Source: Sphingomonas bacterium
Lineage (GTDB): Bacteria; Pseudomonadota; Alphaproteobacteria; Sphingomonadales; Sphingomonadaceae
NCBI GenBank assembly: GCA_026785965.1
Contig: JAJAYY010000123.1
Location: 1 to 5,214 of the forward strand
DNA: 5,214 bases
Direction of reading: 5' to 3'
Numbering within the stretch: the stretch's first letter is position 1; each line of letters opens with the position of its first letter. Shown one piece after another: positions 1 through 5,214 of this stretch. The position numbers were made by a program, and so were the translations under genes. The notes below the pieces were generated by a model, which was not told where the DNA came from, made no database searches, and saw nothing but the letters and a program-made list of their open reading frames with translations.

Positions 1-104
1 ACGCCGCGGGCAAGGAAGTATGGCGCTATGTCGGCGATCTCGACTGGACCAGCGCCGAGGCCAAGGCGCTGCTGGCCGAGGCTGACAGCCCCGCCGGCGG
101 TTAG
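1..104 (+). CDS. C-terminal fragment of a probable thioredoxin/TlpA-like protein (5' end outside window)
   Basis: The frame is open from the left edge to a TAG at 102-104 and encodes about 33 residues, including [13 protein letters not shown] followed by a Glu/Ala-rich helix ([11 protein letters not shown]) and a short SPAGG tail. A 'G-x-E-V-W-R-x-V-G' strand leading into 'W-x-S-x-E-A-x-x-L' resembles the last beta-strand and closing helix of TlpA/ResA-type periplasmic thiol-disulfide proteins, where the segment follows the cis-Pro loop. The CxxC active site would lie upstream of the window, so the family call rests on the tail alone and is tentative. The gene converges with dapD: its stop overlaps the dapD stop by four bases (101-104). 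No terminator hairpin is visible at the junction. Confidence 0.5.
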   Translation, partial: AAGKEVWRYVGDLDWTSAEAKALLAEADSPAGG

Positions 105-925
105 TCGCGCAGCAGCTCGTTGATTGAGGTTTTGGAGCGGGTGCGTTGATCAACGCGCTTGACGATCACCGCGCAGGCGAGGCTCGGGCCGCCCTTGTCG
201 CTCGGCATGGCGCCGGGCACGACCACCGAATAAGCCGGCACGCGCCCGTAGATCACTTCGCCGGTTGCGCGGTCGACGATCTTGGTCGAGGCGCCAAGGA
301 ATACGCCCATCGAAATCACCGCGCCTTGCTCGACCACCACGCCCTCGGCGACTTCGGAACGCGCGCCGATGAAGCAATCGTCCTCGATGATCACTGGCCC
401 CGCCTGAAGCGGCTCGAGCACCCCGCCGATCCCGGTGCCCCCCGAGATATGGACGTTGCGGCCGATCTGAGCGCAGCTGCCAACCGTTGCCCAGGTGTCG
501 ACCATCGTTCCTTCGCCGACATAAGCGCCGAGGTTGACGAAGCTCGGCATCAGCACCGCGCCCGGCGCGATATAGGCGCCCTTGCGAACAATCGCGCCGG
601 GCACCGCGCGAAAGCCGGCGGCGCCGAACCTGGCGGCATCCCAGCCGAGGAATTTCGAATCGACCTTGTCCCACCATGGCGCGCCGCCTGGGCCACCGTC
701 GATCTCGCGCATCGCATTGAGGCGGAACGACAGCAAAACGGCTTTCTTGAGCCATTGGTTGACGCGCCACGCCCCATCGACCTTATCGGCGACGCGCGCC
801 GTGCCCGAATCGAGCGCTTCGATCGCCGCCTCCACCGCGTCGCGAACGTCACCGGTGGTCGCGGTCGACAGGCCGTCGCGCGCGTCCCACGCGGAATCGA
901 TGATCGCGGCAAGCTGGTCGGTCAT
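101..925 (-). CDS. dapD: 2,3,4,5-tetrahydropyridine-2,6-dicarboxylate N-succinyltransferase
   Basis: DapD transfers a succinyl group from succinyl-CoA to tetrahydrodipicolinate in the succinylase branch of lysine and meso-diaminopimelate synthesis; it is a cytoplasmic homotrimer. The product is 274 residues, the usual family length. Residues 1-105 form the N-terminal helical domain (with [16 protein letters not shown] at ~55-70). About 107-215 is a left-handed beta-helix of hexapeptide repeats ([50 protein letters not shown]). D143 in MVDTWATVG and E191 in ARSEVAEG fit the catalytic Asp/Glu pair described for the family. I chose the ATG at 923-925 over the in-frame ATG at 953-955 because it gives the canonical MTDQL start, has a GAAGGACG ribosome-binding site just upstream, and forms an ATGA overlap (922-925) with the preceding hydrolase gene. 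Translational coupling to that gene is therefore likely. Confidence 0.97.
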   Translation of the reverse strand: MTDQLAAIIDSAWDARDGLSTATTGDVRDAVEAAIEALDSGTARVADKVDGAWRVNQWLKKAVLLSFRLNAMREIDGGPGGAPWWDKVDSKFLGWDAARFGAAGFRAVPGAIVRKGAYIAPGAVLMPSFVNLGAYVGEGTMVDTWATVGSCAQIGRNVHISGGTGIGGVLEPLQAGPVIIEDDCFIGARSEVAEGVVVEQGAVISMGVFLGASTKIVDRATGEVIYGRVPAYSVVVPGAMPSDKGGPSLACAVIVKRVDQRTRSKTSINELLRD

Positions 926-1593
926 TGGTCGTCCTTCATGATCTGATCGAGCCATAAGCCGACGTCGGCAATTTCATGGTCGATATAATCGGGATGGTGG
1001 CCGTGATTGCCGCGTTCCGAGCCATTGTCGACCCACACCGTGGTCATGCCAAGCATTTTGGCGGGCTTCAGATTCTGCGCCATATCCTCGACCATCACCG
1101 CGCGCGCCGGGTCGATCGCGAAGCGTTCGAGCAGCAGCTCGTAGCCGTGGCGATCGGGCTTGGGGCGAAGCTCGGCGGAATGGATGTCGTGCAGCTGGTC
1201 GAAGTGCGACGCGATGCCGATCGCGTCGAGTACGCGCCGCGCGTAGGGCGCGTCGCCGTTGGTGAAGATCAGCTTGCGTCCCGGCAAGCGGCCGAGCCCG
1301 CGCGACAAGAGTGCGTCGGGAGCGATGCGGTCGAGCGGGATCGCATGGACGTCGGCGAGGAATTCGTGCGGATCGACGCCGTGGTGCTTCATCAGCCCAG
1401 CGAGCGTCGTACCATGGTCGTGGAAATGCATTTTCTGCACCCGCCGCGCTTCGGCCGGATCACAATCGAGCAAGCGTTGGATGTACGCCCCCATGCGCTG
1501 GTCGATCAGGTCGAACAGCCCGGTCGAAGCCGGGTACAGGCAATTGTCGAGGTCGAAGATCCAGTCGGTGACATAAGCGAAATTCGGATTCAT
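922..1593 (-). CDS. HAD-superfamily hydrolase, pyrimidine 5'-nucleotidase family
   Basis: This 223-residue protein is a HAD phosphatase. Motif I is [11 protein letters not shown] (nucleophile D14, acid/base D16), motif II is KLIFTNGD (T111, N112), motif III is K145 in [12 protein letters not shown], and motif IV is [14 protein letters not shown] (E169, D170). An alpha-helical cap lies between motifs I and II (~25-100). The DLDNCLYP signature is characteristic of the pyrimidine 5'-nucleotidase (yeast Sdt1-like) subgroup, which dephosphorylates small nucleotides or damaged pyrimidine metabolites; the real substrate cannot be read from sequence. The ATG at 1591-1593 is preceded by a weak purine-rich site (AGGCGAG, about 5-6 bases upstream). 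The gene overlaps dapD by four bases (ATGA), so the two form one transcription unit. Whether the hydrolase has any role in lysine or DAP synthesis is unknown; adjacency may simply be conserved in alphaproteobacteria. Confidence 0.92.
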   Translation of the reverse strand: MNPNFAYVTDWIFDLDNCLYPASTGLFDLIDQRMGAYIQRLLDCDPAEARRVQKMHFHDHGTTLAGLMKHHGVDPHEFLADVHAIPLDRIAPDALLSRGLGRLPGRKLIFTNGDAPYARRVLDAIGIASHFDQLHDIHSAELRPKPDRHGYELLLERFAIDPARAVMVEDMAQNLKPAKMLGMTTVWVDNGSERGNHGHHPDYIDHEIADVGLWLDQIMKDDQ

Positions 1594-1703
1594 TGTCGCT
1601 CGCCTAACGCGAAATTGTCCTTCATCATACGGAAAGGTTCAATTAGGCATATTGTGGATTGAAAGTTGTTAAATTCCAGGGGGTTGAGGGGAGTTTTCGC
1701 AAA
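1594..1703. promoter_or_regulatory. Divergent intergenic region with candidate promoters in both directions
   Basis: This 110-base gap separates the leftward hydrolase-dapD unit from the rightward protease locus and is more AT-rich than its surroundings, so both promoters should lie here. Leftward candidate: -35 TTGAAC (complement of 1637-1642), 17-base spacer, -10 GACAAT (complement of 1614-1619), each matching the sigma-70 consensus at four of six positions. Rightward candidate: -35 TTGTCC (1615-1620), 17-base spacer, -10 TTCAAT (1638-1643), again four of six each. The two candidates lie on top of each other face to face, so at most one may be real. Rightward translation is served by a GAGGGGAG ribosome-binding site at 1686-1693, ten bases before the ATG at 1704. 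The existence of regulatory sequence is likely; the exact hexamers are weak guesses. Confidence 0.35.
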
Positions 1704-1892
1704 ATGAATCGACTGATGGCATCGACTGCCTGCGGCCTGATGCTCGCCCTGTCCGCCTGCGGCGGCGGTGGTGGCGGCGTCAGTTCGACTCCGCGACCGA
1801 CTCCGTCACCCACTCCAACTCCAACGCCAACTCCGACACCGACCCCCACACCGCCCCCGCCCCCGCCCCCCCCTCCGTCGACGGTCAATTAA
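1704..1892 (+). CDS. Lipoprotein signal peptide and Pro-Thr linker: 5' portion of the interrupted S8 autotransporter
   Basis: As it stands this frame encodes 62 residues. MNRLMASTACGLMLALSAC is a short type II signal peptide: Arg3 in the n-region, a hydrophobic core, and lipobox L16-S17-A18-C19 (Cys codon 1758-1760). The residue after the Cys is Gly rather than Asp, consistent with outer-membrane sorting under the enterobacterial +2 rule. It is followed by a Gly run, a Pro-Thr repeat and nine Pro, then STVN and TAA. The ATG at 1704 is preferred over the upstream TTG at 1659 because it has a good ribosome-binding site (GAGGGGAG, 1686-1693) and begins directly at a normal signal peptide. It contains no folded domain of its own, so it is best read as the broken-off start of the downstream protease rather than an independent lipopeptide, although a tiny secreted lipopeptide cannot be excluded. 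Confidence 0.7.
   Translation: MNRLMASTACGLMLALSACGGGGGGVSSTPRPTPSPTPTPTPTPTPTPTPPPPPPPPPSTVN
1791..1877 (+). repeat. Pro-Thr / poly-Pro low-complexity linker with a C8 homopolymer
   Basis: These 29 codons encode a Pro-rich run: about ten Pro-Thr-type dipeptides, then nine consecutive Pro. At DNA level the first part is an imperfect six-base repeat of the ACTCCA/ACGCCA/ACTCCG type, the second contains three tandem CCGCCC units from 1851, and 1866-1873 is an uninterrupted run of eight C's. In the protein it would be an extended, rigid spacer between the lipid anchor and the protease domain, common in sphingomonad surface lipoproteins. In DNA it is a slippage-prone stretch. In this sequence the frame is the same on both sides of the tract. 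Confidence 0.85.
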
Positions 1893-1925
1893 AACACCAG
1901 CGAGTATAATAGTTCGAATGGCGCG

Positions 1926-3998
1926 GTGTCGTCGAAGGCGATCAGCGCTTGGCAGGCCGGGTCGACCGGCAAAGGCGTCAAGATCGCGATCATCGATTCG
2001 GGGATCAACCCCGATCTCGCCGAATTCGCTGGCCGGATCGATGCTGCGAGCCGCGATGTCGCGGGAACGCGCCCGCTCTCGGACGAAGACGGCCACGGCA
2101 CCGCGGTTGCCGCGACCGCTGCCGGGGCGCGCAACGATTTGCAGAATCTCGGCGTCGCGTTTGACGCAACCATCATCGCGCTGCGCGCCGACGCGCCTGG
2201 CACCTGCGCCGACACCTCGGCCGACGGCGGGTGCAATTTCTTCGACAGTGCGATCGCCAGCGGGGTCGATGCCGCTCGGCTGGCCGGGGCGCGAGTGATC
2301 AACATGTCGCTCGGCGGCGATCCCGCCGGATCGCAATTGCTCGCGGCGATCGGCCGTGCGGTCAATGCCGGGATCGTGATTGTGATGTCGGCCGGCAACG
2401 ACGGCGAGGACCCGGTCAAGGGCATCAATTCGGACCCGTTCGCGATGAGCGCGGCGCAGGCCTATCCGGGGCAGGTGATCATCGCCGGCGCGCTCGATGG
2501 CGGCCTCACTCAGCTGGCCGCCTTTTCAAATCGGGCCGGGACGGGGTCGCCATATTATCTCGCGGCGCTTGGCCAGGCCGTACGCACAATCGATCACACC
2601 GGCACCGGTTATCTCTATTCGGGCACCAGTTTTTCGGCACCGATCATCACCGGCGCGGTGGCACTGATGGCGCAGGCCTTCCCCAACCTCACCGGGCAAC
2701 AGATCATCAGCATCCTGCTCAGCAGCGCTGACGACCTTGGCGTGACCGGTAACGACACGACTTTTGGCCATGGCCGACTCAATGTTCAACGCGCGTTCCA
2801 GCCGATCGGCACGACTACGCTGGCCGGGACCAGCAGCACGGTCACGGCCCAATCGGTCAGCGGTGCGCTGCCCGAAGCCGCGGGCGACGGCAGCCTTGCC
2901 GTGCACAGCCTCGGCACGGTCATTCTCGATGGCTATTCGCGGGCCTTCGCGCTCGATCTGGCGCGCTCGCTCGAGGCGGCCGAGAAGCGCCGCCCGCTCG
3001 AACGCGCTCTGTCCGGCCGGGTTCGGACCAATGTCGCCGCGGCGGGCCCGGTGGCGGTCACGCTGAGCGTCGCGACTCGCGACGCGCAGCCGATGGTCGA
3101 TCTGGGCCGGCTCAACATCGGTCCCGAAGATGCGCGCCGCTCGCGGCTCATCGCCGGCAATGCGATTGCCCGGCTTGATCGCAAGACACGGATCGCCTTG
3201 GGCTTTTCGGAAGGCGCCAAGTCGCTTGAGCGCAGCCTGTCAGGTGCCAGCGCGGGGGCCTTTCTAGTTGCCCGCGACACTAATGGCGAACCCGGTTTCG
3301 CCGCCAACCGCGGGACCAGCCTCGCGCTCCGCCGCGACCTCGGCAAGACGGTCGGGCTGACGCTGTCGGCCGAGACCGGCAGCGTGACCCGCGACCCGCG
3401 CGCCGGCGAGCTCGACCTGCCGTACCGCCTCGCGACCGCATTGATTGACAAGCAGCTTGGCCGCAACAATTTTCTCTCGCTTGGCGCAACCCGACTTGAC
3501 GAACGCAGCAGCCTGCTCGGCGGACGGATCGGCGCAACGCTTGGCGGGGGCGGCTCGTCGAGCTGGTTCGTCGACGGTGAAGTGCGTCACGACTTCGGTC
3601 GCGGGATCGGCGCCACGCTGTCGGCGCGGCGCGGCTGGACCCAGTTCGGGTCGGGCAAGTTCGTGTCGTCAGCCTATGCGTTCGACCTCGCCAAGCAGTT
3701 TGCGGGCGGCGACCGGCTCGGGTTGCGCGTGTCGCAGCCGATCCGGATCGAGCAGGGCGGCCTGTCGCTGATGCTTCCGGTGAGCTACGATTATGACACC
3801 AGGCTTGCCTCGAACGGGGTCCGCAGCCTGTCGCTAAGCCCGAGCGGTCGCGAGATCGATGCCGAGCTGAGCTACGCAACGCGATTGTTCGGAACTGGCT
3901 GGATCGGCGCCAACCTTTACGCGCGGCGCAACCCGGGTCATGTCGCGAGCGCCGCTCCCGATGTTGGCGCGGCGATTCGCACCAGCTTCGCTTTCTAA
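1926..3998 (+). CDS. S8 family serine protease with C-terminal autotransporter beta-barrel: 3' portion of the interrupted gene
   Basis: This 690-codon frame from GTG 1926 holds the catalytic and transport parts. Protease domain (~5-290): Asp24 in IAIIDSGI, His57 in DEDGHGTAVA, Asn158 in VMSAGNDGED, Ser235 in SGTSFSAP; all four key residues are present. Cys94 and Cys103 (PGTCADTSADGGCNF) could form a disulfide, fitting an exported protein. About 325-360 (LDGYSRAFALDLARSLEAAEKRR) is a predicted helix preceding the barrel. About 360-690 is rich in alternating hydrophobic strands and ends in Phe, as outer-membrane barrels do; the YDYDTRL and ARRNPGH segments recur in this sphingomonad protease family as I recall it. 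The GTG is only the first possible initiator after the TAA; no Shine-Dalgarno sequence precedes it, and the first in-frame ATG (2304) lies beyond the catalytic Asp and His. If translated from GTG the product lacks a signal peptide and should stay in the cytoplasm. Confidence 0.8.
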   Translation: MSSKAISAWQAGSTGKGVKIAIIDSGINPDLAEFAGRIDAASRDVAGTRPLSDEDGHGTAVAATAAGARNDLQNLGVAFDATIIALRADAPGTCADTSADGGCNFFDSAIASGVDAARLAGARVINMSLGGDPAGSQLLAAIGRAVNAGIVIVMSAGNDGEDPVKGINSDPFAMSAAQAYPGQVIIAGALDGGLTQLAAFSNRAGTGSPYYLAALGQAVRTIDHTGTGYLYSGTSFSAPIITGAVALMAQAFPNLTGQQIISILLSSADDLGVTGNDTTFGHGRLNVQRAFQPIGTTTLAGTSSTVTAQSVSGALPEAAGDGSLAVHSLGTVILDGYSRAFALDLARSLEAAEKRRPLERALSGRVRTNVAAAGPVAVTLSVATRDAQPMVDLGRLNIGPEDARRSRLIAGNAIARLDRKTRIALGFSEGAKSLERSLSGASAGAFLVARDTNGEPGFAANRGTSLALRRDLGKTVGLTLSAETGSVTRDPRAGELDLPYRLATALIDKQLGRNNFLSLGATRLDERSSLLGGRIGATLGGGGSSSWFVDGEVRHDFGRGIGATLSARRGWTQFGSGKFVSSAYAFDLAKQFAGGDRLGLRVSQPIRIEQGGLSLMLPVSYDYDTRLASNGVRSLSLSPSGREIDAELSYATRLFGTGWIGANLYARRNPGHVASAAPDVGAAIRTSFAF

Positions 3999-4020
3999 CC
4001 ACCGGCGCGCGGCAGGGGCT
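3999..4020. other. Short convergent gap without a recognisable terminator
   Basis: Only 22 GC-rich bases separate the stop of the rightward protease gene from the stop of the leftward sufA-like gene. I see no stem-loop followed by a T-run on either strand. Termination of the two converging transcription units must be factor-dependent, lie inside the opposing gene, or involve overlapping transcripts. Confidence 0.5.
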
Positions 4021-4380
4021 TCAGACCGTGAAGCTCTCGCCGCAGCCGCACGCGCCCTTGGCGTTGGGGTTGGCGAAGGTGAAACCGGCGGCGAAATCAT
4101 CCTCGACCCAGTCCATCGTCGATCCGATCAGATAAAGGATCGATCCGCCGTCGACGTAGAAGGTCCCGCCGGATGTCACGATCTTCTCGTCGAATGCTAG
4201 CTCGCTGGTCACATAATCGACGGAATAAGCGAGGCCCGAGCAACCGCGGCGCGGGGTCGAGAGCTTGACCCCGATCGCCTCGGCCGGGGCGCGCGCCATC
4301 AGTTCGGCGATACGCTCCTCGGCGGCCGCAGTCATCGTGATTGCGGAGGGTCGCGCGCGAGCCTTGGTTTCGACGGTCAT
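4021..4380 (-). CDS. sufA: A-type iron-sulfur cluster carrier (HesB/IscA/SufA family)
   Basis: A-type carriers bind a [2Fe-2S] or [4Fe-4S] cluster made on the SufBCD scaffold and pass it to apo-enzymes in the cytoplasm. The 119-residue product has the three invariant cysteines: C47 in PRRGCSGLAY, and C111 and C113 in KGACGCGESF. It has the usual small beta-rich core (YVDGGSILYLIGSTMDWVED, ~75-94) and a short N-terminal extension before the ITMT start of the domain, giving roughly normal family length. Its ATG (4378-4380) shares one base with the sufT stop (TAATG arrangement), so it is translated as the last gene of the suf operon seen here. The symbol sufA rests on operon position; by sequence alone IscA or ErpA would be equally compatible. 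Confidence 0.93.
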   Translation of the reverse strand: MTVETKARARPSAITMTAAAEERIAELMARAPAEAIGVKLSTPRRGCSGLAYSVDYVTSELAFDEKIVTSGGTFYVDGGSILYLIGSTMDWVEDDFAAGFTFANPNAKGACGCGESFTV

Positions 4381-4853
4381 TACAGCATTCCCAATTCGAG
4401 GCGCGCTTCATCGCTCATTTTTGACGGGTCCCACGCCGGCTCCCACACCAGTTTGACCTCGGCATCGCGGATCCCGGGGACCGACAGGACGCGCATCTCG
4501 ACCTCGCCGGGCATCGATTCGGCGACCGGGCAATTGGGGGTGGTAAGCGTCATTTGCACGATTGCATCGCCGTCGGCATCGACCGCCACATCGTAGATCA
4601 GCCCGAGCTCGTAAATGTTGACCGGAATCTCGGGATCGTAGATCGACTTGAGCGCCTCGATCACTGCTTCCTGCAGATCGCCGCCGGGCCCGGAACGGTC
4701 AGGCTCGGGTTTCTCGGCGGCGAGGAAACCGGCGAGATAGTCGCGCTTGCGCGCAAAATTCTCTGCGAGGCTTGGTTCCGGAGTAAGGCGCGCGCGCGGC
4801 GGGGGCTCGACCGCGGTCACTTCCTCAATCTCGATCTTGCGCTCGTCGTTCAT
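4380..4853 (-). CDS. sufT: SufT-like Fe-S maturation protein (MIP18/DUF59 family)
   Basis: This 157-residue protein has a MIP18/DUF59 domain at about 58-145, with the family signatures DPEIPVNIYELGLIYDV (73-89; D73, P74, E75) and TLTTPNCPVAESMP (102-115, conserved C108), and WEPAWDPSKMSDEAR near the C-terminus. SufT proteins assist maturation of Fe-S proteins, and the family includes the PaaD and eukaryotic CIA2 relatives; the biochemical mechanism is less settled than for SufA or SufS. The first ~57 residues are an acidic, Pro-rich extension (EVTAVEPPPRARL and a helix with ENFARKRDYLAGFLA), probably flexible, seen in suf-operon versions of the protein in alphaproteobacteria as I recall. Its ATG (4851-4853) overlaps the sufS stop in an ATGA junction and its TAA overlaps the sufA start by one base, so the three are translationally coupled. 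Confidence 0.9.
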   Translation of the reverse strand: MNDERKIEIEEVTAVEPPPRARLTPEPSLAENFARKRDYLAGFLAAEKPEPDRSGPGGDLQEAVIEALKSIYDPEIPVNIYELGLIYDVAVDADGDAIVQMTLTTPNCPVAESMPGEVEMRVLSVPGIRDAEVKLVWEPAWDPSKMSDEARLELGML

Positions 4854-5214
4854 CCGAAAATCCGTTTCACTGTATGCAGGCCGCGAACCAACGCCTCGAT
4901 GTCGGAGGCGTCGCTATGCGCGGCGAAGCTGGCGCGGGCGGTGGCCGGGACGCCGAGCACTTTCATCAGCGGCTGGGCGCAATGGTGCCCGGCGCGCACC
5001 GCGACTCCCTCGTCGTCCAGGATGGTGCCGATGTCGTGCGGATGCACCCCGTCGACCGAGAAACTGACGATCCCGGCGCTGTCCTCGGGGCCGTAAAGCG
5101 TGACAAAGTTGAGGCCACGCAACGCTGTTCTGCAGTCGGCGGTAAGCGCCGCCTCATGGGCATGAATTCGGTCGATCCCAATCGATTGCGTCCAGTCGAT
5201 CGCCGCGTGAAGCC
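4850..5214 (-). CDS. sufS: SufS-type cysteine desulfurase, C-terminal part (5' end outside window)
   Basis: SufS is a pyridoxal-phosphate enzyme that takes sulfur from cysteine as a persulfide and supplies it, usually through SufE or SufU, to the SufBCD scaffold. The frame is open from the right edge and covers the last ~120 residues. It contains the SufS (group II) active-site loop RAGHHCAQPLM, with the persulfide-forming Cys encoded at 4979-4981, then the ATARASFAAHSDASDIEAL segment that carries the conserved substrate-binding Arg, and the IDRIHAHEAALT helix typical of the C-terminal small domain. The PLP lysine lies upstream of the window. It ends in TGA at 4850-4852, overlapping the sufT ATG. 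The internal TTG at 5122 is not a start: coding sequence with clear SufS similarity continues upstream of it to the edge. Confidence 0.95.
   Translation of the reverse strand, partial: LHAAIDWTQSIGIDRIHAHEAALTADCRTALRGLNFVTLYGPEDSAGIVSFSVDGVHPHDIGTILDDEGVAVRAGHHCAQPLMKVLGVPATARASFAAHSDASDIEALVRGLHTVKRIFG

Larger units (their letters stand above)
1704..3998 (+). pseudogene. S8 (subtilisin-like) lipoprotein autotransporter protease, interrupted by one in-frame TAA
   Basis: The whole locus reads in one frame from ATG 1704 to TAA 3996-3998, broken only by TAA at 1890-1892. Restored, it would encode about 764 residues: signal peptide with lipobox LSAC (C19), six Gly, a Pro-Thr/poly-Pro linker (~30-58), an S8 protease domain (~75-365; Asp98, His131, oxyanion Asn232, Ser309), a connecting segment, and a C-terminal beta-barrel ending in ...TSFAF. 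This is the architecture of lipoprotein-anchored S8 autotransporters such as NalP and SphB1, which sit at the outer membrane and process surface proteins. Sequence around the stop reads STVN-stop-NTSEY; related proteins, as I recall them, have Tyr at the stop position, so one third-base substitution (TAT/TAC to TAA) explains it. No other stop or frameshift occurs in the following 700 codons, so the lesion would be recent. Without read-through the protease half has no export signal. A sequencing error is the main alternative. Confidence 0.8.

Noticed and set aside
146..946. A 266-codon open frame on the + strand opposite dapD.
   Set aside because: It is a shadow of the GC-rich, codon-biased dapD gene; its translation is rich in Arg/His/Ala with no recognisable domain, and it has no ribosome-binding site of note.
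976..1662. A 228-codon + strand frame opposite the HAD hydrolase.
   Set aside because: The opposite strand has all four HAD motifs; this frame shows no domain and is an antisense artefact of high GC content.
1643..1888. A Gly/Val-rich frame on the - strand across the linker repeats, resembling a glycine-rich repeat protein.
   Set aside because: It is simply the complement of the Pro-Thr and poly-Pro codons of the autotransporter linker, whose lipobox signal peptide and ribosome-binding site mark the + strand as coding.
1905..1910. A perfect TATAAT hexamer just downstream of the premature stop, possibly an internal promoter for the protease half.
   Set aside because: It is the Tyr-Asn codon pair of the protease reading frame, no acceptable -35 element lies 16-18 bases upstream, and no ribosome-binding site precedes the GTG at 1926; the product would also lack a signal peptide.
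1920..3998. Programmed read-through or selenocysteine/pyrrolysine-type recoding at the internal stop.
   Set aside because: The stop is TAA, not TGA or TAG, and no recoding structure is evident after it; a Tyr codon point mutation is the simpler explanation.
1926..3998. Mobile-element origin of the protease locus.
   Set aside because: No terminal inverted repeats, target-site duplications, tRNA or integrase are visible, and base composition looks similar to the neighbouring housekeeping genes.

Overview
The window is GC-rich and gene-dense. Gene content (SufS-SufT-SufA end of a suf operon, a HAD pyrimidine 5'-nucleotidase coupled to dapD, and a lipobox-bearing S8 autotransporter protease) and protein style suggest an alphaproteobacterium, most likely a sphingomonad. 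This placement is inferred from family resemblance; no rRNA or other phylogenetic marker is present.

Layout. Bases 1-104 (+) hold the last ~33 codons of a gene that looks like a thioredoxin/TlpA-type protein. Bases 101-1593 (-) hold a two-gene unit: a HAD-superfamily pyrimidine 5'-nucleotidase-like hydrolase whose stop overlaps the start of dapD (lysine/meso-diaminopimelate synthesis) in an ATGA junction. A 110-base divergent intergenic region (1594-1703) carries the ribosome-binding sites and probably the promoters for both directions. Bases 1704-3998 (+) hold one large S8 (subtilisin-like) serine protease locus: lipoprotein signal peptide, Gly run, Pro-Thr/poly-Pro linker, protease domain with an intact Asp-His-Ser triad, and a C-terminal autotransporter-type beta-barrel ending in Phe. 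Bases 4021-5214 (-) hold the 3' end of a suf operon: sufS (partial), sufT and an A-type Fe-S carrier (sufA-like), all with overlapping stop/start codons.

The most notable observation is that the protease locus is interrupted by a single in-frame TAA (1890-1892). The signal peptide and linker upstream and the whole 690-codon protease-barrel downstream are in the same frame, so removing this one codon's stop character would restore an uninterrupted lipoprotein autotransporter of about 764 residues. Relatives appear, from memory, to have Tyr there, so this looks like a TAT/TAC to TAA substitution: a recent pseudogene, a strain polymorphism or a sequencing error. The linker also contains a run of eight C's and Pro-Thr repeats; the related lipoprotein autotransporter NalP of Neisseria is phase-variable through a C tract, so slippage here deserves checking.

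The remaining genes are ordinary housekeeping loci. I see no RNA gene, CRISPR array, insertion sequence or attachment site, and no gene-free stretch longer than 110 bases. I found no convincing new system.
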